Part shown: positions 49,966 to 56,398 of the stretch, piece by piece
Numbering within the stretch: the stretch's first letter is position 1
Layout of the letters: each line of letters starts with the position of its first letter
Assembly: GCF_016583645.1 (NCBI RefSeq)
Contig: NZ_NRRL01000020.1
Span: 1-56,398 of the forward strand
Length of the DNA stretch: 56,398 nucleotides
DNA from: Rhodovibrio sodomensis
GTDB lineage: Bacteria; Pseudomonadota; Alphaproteobacteria; Kiloniellales; Rhodovibrionaceae
Reading direction: 5' to 3'
Position numbers and translations under genes: made by a program
Notes under the pieces: model-generated
Databases searched by the model: none
What the model saw: only the letters and a program-made list of their open reading frames with translations
Told to the model about the DNA's origin: nothing

Positions 49966-50082
49966 CTAGAGCAAGATGCTGAAAGGCGAAGCCACCTTTC
50001 AGCTGAATCTTGCTCTCTCTTCAAGCAGTTAGAGCAAAACTCACGATGAAGGTCGGCTCGACCTTCATCGATTTTGCTCTAG
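49966..50082. repeat. 109-bp double-hairpin element, copy 3
   Basis: Element body 49970-50078 (109 bp) flanked by CTAG on both sides (49966-49969, 50079-50082). Hairpin A 49968-50016, linker cttcaagcagtt, hairpin B 50031-50080. The right-hand CTAG contains the TAG stop codon of tig. This is the best preserved copy and defines the ends AGCAAGAT and ATTTTGCT. Confidence 0.9.
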
Positions 50083-51707
50083 GCGGTGCTGGAGCCGCCC
50101 GACGCCGCCTGCGAGCCGGCGGACTTGCTGCTGGTCTCGGACTTGCTGGTATCGGCCTTGCCACCGCCGGACTTGGAACCGCCGGACTTGCTCCCGGACG
50201 TCTTGGCGCCACTCTTGGTCGAACTGGCGCTGTTGGACTCGGATTTCGATCCCTCGTCGGCACTCTTGCTCGCGCTCTCGCCGCCCGAGCTCTTCGCGCC
50301 GGCGCTCTTGGCGCCGCCGGACTTGCTCTTGCCGCCGGACCTGGACTTGCTCTCGTCCGCGCTCTCGGCGCTCTGGCCGGCTTGCTCGGCCTCCAGCTCC
50401 GCGCGCAGCTGGTCGGTCGTGACCTTCCGGTCCTGGGTGTTGGCGAGCTCGAGGATGTAGTCGATGACCTTATCCTCGTAGATCGGCGCGCGCAGGTTCT
50501 GCAGGGCGTCCTGGTTGTTCTGGTAGTGCTCGAACACCTCGCGCTCGCGGCCAGGGTAGCGCTGGACCTCTTCGATCAGCGCCTTGTTGAGCTCTTCCTG
50601 GGTGACGTCGATCTGCTGGTTGCGGCCGACCTCGGAGAGCAGCAGGCCCAGGCGCACGCGGCGCTCGGCGATTGACTTGTACTCCTCCTGCAGCTGCTCC
50701 TCGGACTTGTCCGCGTCCTCGGCGTCGAGCTGGCCGTTCTGGCGGTCCTGCTCGATCTGCTGCCAGATCGCGTTGAACTCGCTGTCGACCATGGAGGCCG
50801 GCACGTCGAAGCTGTGGCCGTCGGCCAGCTGGTCGAGCAGTTCGCGCTTGGTGCGCTGGCGGGTCAGGCGCTCGTAGTCCTGACGGATCTGGTCGCGCAC
50901 CCGCTCCTTCAGCGAGTTCAGGTCTTCCTCGCCGAACTTCTGCGCCAGCTCGTCGTTGATCTCGACCGGCTCGGCCTCGCGCAGCTCCTTCACCTTGACG
51001 TGGAACTGCGCGGTCTTACCGGACAGCTGGCTGTTCATGTAGGAGTCCGGGAAGGTGACCTCGACGGTCTTTTCCTCGCCCGGCTGGGCGCCGACCAGCT
51101 GCTCCTCGAAGCCCTCGACGAACCGGTTCGAGCCGAGCTCGAGGTGATGGTCCTCGGCTTCCATGCCCGGGAACTTCTCGCCGTCGACCTCGCCGGAGAA
51201 GTCGACCACCAGGATGTCGCCGTTGCGCGCCGGGCGCGGTTCCTCGACCGGCTTGCTCTCCTTTTGCTGCGAGGCCAGCCGGTCCAGCGCCTCGTCGACT
51301 TCGTGGTCCGGGACCTCGATCTTGTGCGTGGTCACCTGGATCTGGCTGAAGTCCATCGGCTCGATGTCCGGCAGCAGCTCCAGCTTCATCCGGTACACCA
51401 AGTCCTGGCCCTGGTCGAAGGACTCGACCGAGATGTCCGGCTGGCCGGCGGGGCGCAGGCCGCGTTCCTGGATTACCTGCTGCGAGGAGTCGCCCACGGC
51501 GCGTTCCAGCACCTCGCCCATCACCGCCTGGCCGAAGCGCTGCTTGAGGATGCTCATCGGCGCCTTGCCCGGCCGGAAGCCCGGGATCTTCTGGTTCTTG
51601 CCGATCTCGCGCAGCCGGCTCTGAACCTTCTCGTCGATCTCGCTGGCTTCCAGGGTAATGACGAACTCGCGCTGGAGGCCTTCGTTCTGTTCTTCGGTGA
51701 CCTGCAT
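50079..51707 (-). CDS. tig: Trigger factor with a long Ser/Gly/Lys tail
   Basis: Ribosome-bound chaperone and prolyl isomerase. N-terminal ribosome-binding domain (FRPGKAPMSILKQRFGQAV variant of the signature loop), FKBP domain (ILVVDFSGEVDGEKFPG, NRFVEGFEEQLVG) and helical C-terminal domain to about residue 440. Then residues 449-542 are a 94-residue tail made almost only of Ser, Gly, Lys, Ala with a few acidic residues, in repeats such as SKSGG. Typical trigger factors end near 430-460 residues. The TAG stop sits in the flank of the repeat element at 50079. Confidence 0.95.
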   Translation of the reverse strand: MQVTEEQNEGLQREFVITLEASEIDEKVQSRLREIGKNQKIPGFRPGKAPMSILKQRFGQAVMGEVLERAVGDSSQQVIQERGLRPAGQPDISVESFDQGQDLVYRMKLELLPDIEPMDFSQIQVTTHKIEVPDHEVDEALDRLASQQKESKPVEEPRPARNGDILVVDFSGEVDGEKFPGMEAEDHHLELGSNRFVEGFEEQLVGAQPGEEKTVEVTFPDSYMNSQLSGKTAQFHVKVKELREAEPVEINDELAQKFGEEDLNSLKERVRDQIRQDYERLTRQRTKRELLDQLADGHSFDVPASMVDSEFNAIWQQIEQDRQNGQLDAEDADKSEEQLQEEYKSIAERRVRLGLLLSEVGRNQQIDVTQEELNKALIEEVQRYPGREREVFEHYQNNQDALQNLRAPIYEDKVIDYILELANTQDRKVTTDQLRAELEAEQAGQSAESADESKSRSGGKSKSGGAKSAGAKSSGGESASKSADEGSKSESNSASSTKSGAKTSGSKSGGSKSGGGKADTSKSETSSKSAGSQAASGGSSTA

Positions 51708-51864
51708 GGACCGCTCGGTCCCTTCCTATCGGTTGGGCTCGGTGATGGCTGTCGCGCCGGCCCGCGCGCGCGGCGACGCGCGGCGTGGCGGCGCGGGGGA
51801 TGTCTCTGGAACGCACGTCCCGACCTGCCGGGACCTGCGCCGGGCGATGCAGCATTCGCCGCCG

Positions 51865-51951
51865 TGGTGCGGGCGGAGGGACTTGAACCCCCACGGGTTT
51901 CCACCCACTAGGACCTAAACCTAGCGCGTCTACCAGTTCCGCCACGCCCGC
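51865..51951 (-). tRNA. tRNA-Leu (TAG)
   Basis: 87 bases with an encoded CCA and the long variable arm of class II tRNAs (TGGGTGGAAACCCACG). Acceptor GCGGGCG/CGCCCGC, anticodon stem CTAGG/CCTAG with loop TTTAGGT (anticodon TAG), T arm with TTCAAGT. 157 bp upstream of tig, same strand. Confidence 0.97.
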
Positions 51952-52090
51952 GGCAAAAGGCGCGCCCGTGCAGGCCGGATCGTTTAGACCATCGCCGCAG
52001 GGGACGCAACCGCCCCCTAACCTAGCCACGCGGGCGACCGCGTTAAAGGCCGGTTTGGGGCTATCCCGCTCGACCTCCACGCAGGCTCAC

Positions 52091-52198
52091 GCCCTCTCCT
52101 CCACTGGGAGGAGAGGGCCGGGGAGAGGAGGTTACCCGCGGCGTTCCGGCGGCGCGGCACCCTCCTCCCCTAGCCCCTCCTCCCACTAGAGGAGGGGA
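52091..52198. repeat. Inverted pair of GGGAGGAG-type intergenic repeats
   Basis: In the 267-bp gap between tRNA-Leu and the E1-like gene. Left unit: ccctctcctcc, actg, ggaggagaggg, then ggggagaggagg. Right unit from about 52159 to 52198 is a related sequence on the opposite strand (cccctcctctagtgggagg, then aggggaggaggg). Purine-rich hairpin repeats of this type occur between genes in many alphaproteobacteria. It lies 20 bp after the E1-like stop and could form a 3' stem. Confidence 0.65.
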
Positions 52199-52218
52199 AT
52201 CAGTTTAGCGGCGCCGGC

Positions 52219-54666
52219 CTACCGTGGGGTGCCCTGCCGGCGCTCCACGAGCGCGGTGGCGCAGGCGTCCAGGATGGCGTCCGCGTCGATCCGGTAGCTG
52301 GCGTAAAGGTCGGAGAGCGTGCCCGACTGGCCGAAGTGCTCGACGCCCAGCGCCTGCACCCGGTGGCCGCGCACCGCGCCCAGCCAGGCGAGCGTGGCCG
52401 GGTGGCCGTCGAGCACGGTCACCAGCGCGGCGTCGCGGGCGAGCGGGCTGAGCAGCCGCTCGACCCAGCTGGGCGCGTGCGCGCCGCCGGTCTGGCGCGC
52501 CTTCTCCGCGGCCGTCCAGCCGGCGTTCAATCGGTCGGCGCTGGTCACCGCCAGCAGGCCGGCGCCCGGCACCTCTTCGCGGATCGCCTCGAACGCGGCT
52601 TCCGCCTGCGGGGCGGTCGCGCCGGTGTAGACGATCGCGAGCTCGCCGCCGTCGGCCGGCGGGTGGCGCCAATAGCCGCCTTGGATGACCTGGTTTTCCT
52701 GCTCGGCCGTCAGCGTGCGCTCGGGCTGCGCGATCGACCGGGTGGTCAGGCGCAGGTAGACGCTGCCGCCCTCGACGTCGCGCAGCCAGTCGCTGTCAGC
52801 CTCGCCGGTGCCGTCGCGCTGCAGGTAGTCGAAGCCCCAGCGCATGATCGCTTCCAGCTCGTCGACGAACGACGGCTCGAAGGCGGCCAGGCCGTCCTGG
52901 CTCATCCCGATCAGGGGCGTGCCGAGCGACTGGTGCGCCCCGCCCTCCGGCGCCAGCGAGATGCCGGACGGCGTCGCCACCAGCATGAAGCGCGCGTCCT
53001 GGTAGCAGGCATAGTTGAGCGCATCGAGCCCGCGCAGGATGAACGGGTCGTAGAGCGTCGCGACCGGCAGCAGGCGCGCGCCGAACAGGCTGTGCGACAG
53101 GCCGAGCGCGGCGAGCAGGGTGAACAGGTTGTTTTCCGCGATGCCCAGTTCGAGGTGCTGGCCCTCCGGGCTCATGCCCCACTGGTGGGCGGAGACGACC
53201 TTCTGCTCCTTGAAGGTGTCGGCGCGCCGATGGCGCGACCAGATGCCCCGCCGGTTCACCCAGCCGGCGAGGTTGGTCGACACGGTGACGTCCGGAGAGG
53301 TCGTCACCAGCCGCTCGGCGAGCTCGCCGCCGGTTTCGCCCGTCTCGGCGCGGGCCATCTCGCCCAGGATCTTGCCGAAGCCTTCCTGGGTCGACATCCG
53401 CGCGCCCTCCGGCAGCGGCAGGCGGTCCGGGATCGGCACCTTTGGCGCCTGGTAGCGGCGCCGGCCGGTGCGGGCGAACGGCACATCGTCGAGCAACGCC
53501 CGTAGCTCGTCGTCGCCGGAGTCCAGGCCGGCGAAGCGGTCCCACTCATGGCCCGCCGGCACCGCGTTGGCATACTGGAAGTCCGCCATCTGCTGGGCGT
53601 TCATGATCCCGGCGTGGTTGTCCTTGTGCCCGGCGAACGGGAGCCCCTGGCCCTTGATCGTGTAGGCGACGATGCATTTCGGCCGGTCGTCGCCGTCCAG
53701 GCCGTGCAGCGTCTCCAGCACCACGTCGAGATCGTGGCCAGCCAGGTTGGTCATCAGCGCGTGCAGTTGGGCATCGTCGTACTGCGCCAGCAGCTCGGGC
53801 ACGCCGGCAACCTGGCCGATGTCGCCCTTGAGCTGCGCGCGCCAGGCGGCCCCGCCCTTGAACACGAGCGCGGAATAGAGCGAGTTCGGGCAGTCGTCGA
53901 TCCATTGCCGCAGAGCCGCGCCGCCCGGCTGCTCGAACGCGGCCTGCAGCTTGCGGCCGTACTTCAAGGTGATGACGTCCCAGCCCATCGTGCGGAACAG
54001 CTGGTCGATCTGACCGAACAGGCGGTCGGCGACGACGCTGTCCAGGCTCTGGCGGTTGTAGTCGATGATCCACCAGACGTTGCGGACGTCGTGCTTCCAG
54101 CCCTCCAGCAGGCACTCGTAGATGTTGCCTTCGTCCAGTTCGGCGTCACCGACCAGCGCCACCATGCGCCCGCGCGGACGCTCGCCCATCATGCCCTTGA
54201 GCGAAACATAGTCCTGCACCAGCCCGGCGAACGCGGTCATCGCGACCCCCAGGCCGACCGACCCGGTGGAGATGTCGACGTCGTCCTTGTCCTTGGTCCG
54301 GGAGGGATAGGACTGCGCCCCGCCGAACCCGCGGAAGTCCTTCAGCGCCTGCACGTCCTGCTGGCCCAGCAGGTACTGGATGGCGTGGAACACCGGGCTC
54401 GCGTGCGGCTTGACCGCGACCCGGTCCTCCGGCCGCAGCACGTCGAAGTAGAGCGCGGTCATCAGCGTGGTCAGGGAGGCGCAGGACGCCTGGTGCCCGC
54501 CGACCTTTAGGCCGTCCGGGTTGTCGCGCAGCAGGTTGGCGTTGTGGATCGTCCAGGCCGACAGCCAGAGCACCTTGCGCTCCAGCTGGCCGAGCACCCG
54601 GCGGCGCGCCGCCGTGGTGTGCTCGCGATCGCCGTCCGCGCTCAGCGCCTTGCCGCCTTCAGCCAT
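52219..54666 (-). CDS. AceE-like 2-oxoacid dehydrogenase E1 / transketolase-family enzyme
   Basis: Thiamine-diphosphate enzyme of the homodimeric E1 (AceE/MdeB) type, 815 residues, a little shorter than E. coli AceE. ATG at 54664-54666 with GGGGAGG before it; open sequence further upstream is unconserved. N-terminal half: LKVGGHQASCASLTTLMTAL, the ThDP-binding GDAELDEGNIYECLLEGW ... NRQSLD. C-terminal half: EGFGKILGEMAR, HLELGIAENNLFTLLAALG (catalytic Glu), the SGISLAPEGGAHQSLGTPL segment. No E2 or E3 gene is adjacent. Substrate (pyruvate, 2-oxobutyrate or a transketolase-type sugar) cannot be settled. Confidence 0.85.
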   Translation of the reverse strand: MAEGGKALSADGDREHTTAARRRVLGQLERKVLWLSAWTIHNANLLRDNPDGLKVGGHQASCASLTTLMTALYFDVLRPEDRVAVKPHASPVFHAIQYLLGQQDVQALKDFRGFGGAQSYPSRTKDKDDVDISTGSVGLGVAMTAFAGLVQDYVSLKGMMGERPRGRMVALVGDAELDEGNIYECLLEGWKHDVRNVWWIIDYNRQSLDSVVADRLFGQIDQLFRTMGWDVITLKYGRKLQAAFEQPGGAALRQWIDDCPNSLYSALVFKGGAAWRAQLKGDIGQVAGVPELLAQYDDAQLHALMTNLAGHDLDVVLETLHGLDGDDRPKCIVAYTIKGQGLPFAGHKDNHAGIMNAQQMADFQYANAVPAGHEWDRFAGLDSGDDELRALLDDVPFARTGRRRYQAPKVPIPDRLPLPEGARMSTQEGFGKILGEMARAETGETGGELAERLVTTSPDVTVSTNLAGWVNRRGIWSRHRRADTFKEQKVVSAHQWGMSPEGQHLELGIAENNLFTLLAALGLSHSLFGARLLPVATLYDPFILRGLDALNYACYQDARFMLVATPSGISLAPEGGAHQSLGTPLIGMSQDGLAAFEPSFVDELEAIMRWGFDYLQRDGTGEADSDWLRDVEGGSVYLRLTTRSIAQPERTLTAEQENQVIQGGYWRHPPADGGELAIVYTGATAPQAEAAFEAIREEVPGAGLLAVTSADRLNAGWTAAEKARQTGGAHAPSWVERLLSPLARDAALVTVLDGHPATLAWLGAVRGHRVQALGVEHFGQSGTLSDLYASYRIDADAILDACATALVERRQGTPR

Positions 54667-54810
54667 GATCGTCCTCCCCGCTGCTGCGATCGCCCGGTCC
54701 GGCGTTTGCTGGCGGCCAGTCTTGCCGCACAGCCGCGCCGAGGCAAGACACGCGAGACGGGCCGCCTCCGCCCGTCCGGGGCCCAGGCGGCCGATCGACA
54801 GCGGGGGCTT

Positions 54811-54840
54811 ATTTGTCTGAAATTTCGATAGAATGTCGAC
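54811..54840. promoter_or_regulatory. AT-rich palindromic tract upstream of the E1-like gene
   Basis: In the 281-bp gap 54667-54947. The only AT-rich pocket contains the 8-bp palindrome GAAATTTC (54819-54826) next to an imperfect TCGA...TCGA repeat (54825-54839). It lies about 150 bp before the E1 start, so it could be an operator or promoter. I do not recognise a regulator. Confidence 0.3.
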
Positions 54841-54947
54841 CACTCGGCCGACAACGAGCCGCGGTTCCCAACCACCATGGACCGCGGTTGAAGTCCCGGC
54901 CGTCCGGCGCTGAGCACAGCTCCGCCGATCGGCCGGCGCCGGCGGGT

Positions 54948-55205
54948 CTAAGCCTCGGCGCGCTCGCGGAACCGCTCGACGAAGCTGGTGAGCGACAGGA
55001 TCCGCTCCTCGTCCACGAACTTGGTGTGTCCGCGCGCGATCTTGATGTGGAAGCGGACGTGGTCGATGCCCATCTCGTCCTTGGCCACCGAGCGCACCTC
55101 GGCGGTTTCCACCGTCTGATCGGGCGCGCGGCGCAGGTAGGTCGAGCCGGCCTCGATGCGGGTCCGCTGCCGCCGAGAGAAGATGTCGAGACGATCTGCC
55201 AGCAT
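54948..55205 (-). CDS. Small unrecognised protein, possible CtrA target
   Basis: 85 residues with an ATG at 55203-55205 and AAGGAAG six bases before it. Charged and soluble, with a predicted beta-rich middle (TAEVRSVAKDEMGIDHVRFHI) and a helical end (LTSFVERFRERAEA); no signal peptide, Cys or known motif. Family not recognised. It is divergent from the metallophosphoesterase gene, and the intergenic region has a perfect CtrA consensus site 90 bp before its start. Confidence 0.75.
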   Translation of the reverse strand: MLADRLDIFSRRQRTRIEAGSTYLRRAPDQTVETAEVRSVAKDEMGIDHVRFHIKIARGHTKFVDEERILSLTSFVERFRERAEA

Positions 55206-55294
55206 GGCGTTCTTCCTTCATGTCGGCGTGGAACCACGGGCAATTGCACCGCATTTGAGCGGGTTGCCCGAAACGCCAGCGTGCACGGCACGGT

Positions 55295-55309
55295 TTAAGA
55301 GCCCGTTAA
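55295..55309. promoter_or_regulatory. Perfect CtrA consensus site
   Basis: TTAA-gagcccg-TTAA, an exact match to TTAA-N7-TTAA, in the 210-bp divergent gap between the 85-residue gene (start 55205) and the phosphoesterase (start 55416). It is 90 bp from one start and 107 bp from the other. A further TTAACC half-site is at 55396-55401. Confidence 0.7.
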
Positions 55310-55415
55310 CACGCATCCCTCGTGCAAGCCGAAGAAAGTGCCCTACGTCGAATGGCTTATCCGGGCATCTTGGGACATCGCCGGGGCCCAAGCCGTTAAC
55401 CAGGTCGATCCAGCA

Positions 55416-55919
55416 ATGCCTGAAACCTTCCTGATCGCGGACCCCCACTTCGGGCACGCGAACATCCTGCGCTACGAGGCCGCCAATCGCCCGTATTCCG
55501 ACATTGCGGCGCACGACGCCGCCCTGGTCGCCCGGTGGAACGCCCGCGTCGGCCCGCACGACAGAATCTGGGTGCTGGGCGACTTCGCCTGGTCGCCGGC
55601 GGCGGCACGCGCCGCGCTGGGCGCGCTTAAGGGGCGGATACACCTGGTCATGGGCGATCACGACCGCCGCTGGCTCGGCGGCGACGGCCTCGCGTTCGAC
55701 GCGGTCGCCGAGGTCCACGGCGCGGTCAACTTCGGCGCCGGCACGCTGCTGAGCCACGTACCCGCACAGCTAGGCCCCAAATACGCGCGCAACGTGCACG
55801 GCCACACCCACAGCCGCGCGGTCCCGGGCGGCGCCCACGTCTGCGTCTCGGTCGAACACACCGACCTCGCGCCGCTCACCTGGGACGAGGTCCGCGCGCG
55901 CTTCGGTCAGGAGCGGTGA
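55416..55919 (+). CDS. Metallophosphoesterase family protein
   Basis: Calcineurin-like phosphoesterase of 167 residues. Metal motifs: IADPHFGHANIL (D-x-H), WVLGDFAW (GD), VMGDHDRR (GNHD variant with Asp for Asn), LLSHVP and NVHGHTHS (GHxH). ATG at 55416 is chosen because the family begins about five residues before D-x-H; a GTG at 55338 would add unconserved residues. Related proteins act on phosphodiesters, but the substrate is unknown. Confidence 0.88.
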   Translation: MPETFLIADPHFGHANILRYEAANRPYSDIAAHDAALVARWNARVGPHDRIWVLGDFAWSPAAARAALGALKGRIHLVMGDHDRRWLGGDGLAFDAVAEVHGAVNFGAGTLLSHVPAQLGPKYARNVHGHTHSRAVPGGAHVCVSVEHTDLAPLTWDEVRARFGQER

Positions 55920-55973
55920 GCGGACCGGTCGAGCCGCTCGGCGCTGATCCAAAGTCCGTGTAGCGACCCGGGC

Positions 55974-56398
55974 TCAGCCGCTTAACCCACTGCTGTTACG
56001 CCTCAATTCCGCAAGCGCGGCGGGCACGCGGTCGGGCAGGTCGTCGGCGATCAGGCCGGGGCCGAACTGCCGGGCGGCGGCCCCGTGCAGCCAGGCGGCG
56101 GCGCAGGCGGCCTCGAACCCGGGCAGGCCTTGGGCCAGGGCACCGGCGACCAGCCCGGCCAGGACATCGCCCGCCCCGGCGGTGGCGAGGTCCGGCGGCG
56201 CGTTGGCGTTGATCGCCGCGCGGCCGTCGGGCGCGGCGATCACCGTGTCCGCGCCCTTCAGCAGCACCACCGCACCGGTCCGCTGCGCAGCCGTGCGCGC
56301 GCGGGTCAGCTTGTCGCCGTGCAGGTCCGGGAACAGCCGGGCAAACTCGCCGTCGTGCGGGGTCAGGACAGGCGGGGTCGGGACGGGCGGGGTCGGGA
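55974..56398 (-). CDS. nnrD: NAD(P)H-hydrate dehydratase, C-terminal part
   Basis: The frame is open to the window edge, so the N-terminal part (and any fused epimerase domain) is missing. The visible 140 residues hold [47 protein letters not shown] (the catalytic loop) and the closing [14 protein letters not shown], as in the YjeF C-terminal ribokinase-like domain that dehydrates damaged NAD(P)HX. Just before VLTPH there are two VPTPP repeats from a 15-bp DNA repeat, an unusual insertion point for the family. Confidence 0.92.
   Translation of the reverse strand, partial: PTPPVPTPPVLTPHDGEFARLFPDLHGDKLTRARTAAQRTGAVVLLKGADTVIAAPDGRAAINANAPPDLATAGAGDVLAGLVAGALAQGLPGFEAACAAAWLHGAAARQFGPGLIADDLPDRVPAALAELRRNSSGLSG

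Noticed and set aside
54667..55254. N-terminal extension of the E1-like protein by about 196 residues
   Set aside because: The extension covers the opposite frames of the 85-residue gene and has no conservation; the ATG at 54666 has a clear ribosome-binding site.
1..56398. CRISPR arrays, prophage or an intact insertion sequence
   Set aside because: No regularly spaced direct repeats, phage genes, transposase or integrase were found on either strand.

Overview
The window is a high-GC stretch of core chromosome from an alphaproteobacterium, most likely Rhodospirillales in the broad sense. The evidence is ctrA lying inside a flagellar cluster, one che operon with a fused CheA-CheW-CheW-REC kinase, the full alphaproteobacterial nuo operon followed by birA-coaX-rnj, and the order hupB-lon-clpX-clpP-tig. 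Genus is not decidable here. I see no phage, integron, CRISPR array or intact insertion sequence.

Layout. 1-9190 is flagellar and cell cycle: 3' end of a FlbD-like activator, flhA, flhF, flhG, a FliK-like protein, then fliI-fliJ divergent from ctrA. 9386-15446 is a chemotaxis operon on the minus strand (cheA-cheW-cheY-cheB-cheR). 15831-22930 is mixed: an orphan iron-type ABC permease, an unrecognised protein with papain-like sequence features, a homocysteine methyltransferase, a small exported protein, a purine permease and a 3-methyladenine glycosylase. 22947-27310 holds DUF1467, methylmalonyl-CoA epimerase, RNase J, pantothenate kinase III and biotin ligase. 27307-42112 is the 14-gene complex I operon, minus strand. 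42561-51951 holds tRNA-Asp, an AEC transporter, tRNA-Val, HU, Lon, ClpX, ClpP, trigger factor and tRNA-Leu. The right end has an AceE-like 2-oxoacid dehydrogenase E1, an unrecognised 85-residue protein, a metallophosphoesterase and a partial NAD(P)HX dehydratase.

How it fits together. Motility, chemotaxis and the master regulator CtrA are clustered, and sequences resembling the CtrA site TTAA-N7-TTAA occur in the fliI/ctrA intergenic region, upstream of cheA, upstream of a small exported protein, and (perfect match) between the 85-residue gene and the phosphoesterase. ClpX and ClpP, the protease that degrades CtrA in Caulobacter, are also encoded here.

The most striking non-coding signal is a family of double-hairpin elements. 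Three full copies have exactly 109 bp between 4-bp flanks (CTCG/CTCG, TTAG/CTAG, CTAG/CTAG), about 90% alike. Two full copies (at clpX and tig) and one diverged copy (homocysteine methyltransferase) abut a gene so that the flanking CTAG contains the TAG stop codon. They look like small non-autonomous mobile elements, similar in layout to rhizobial intergenic mosaic elements.
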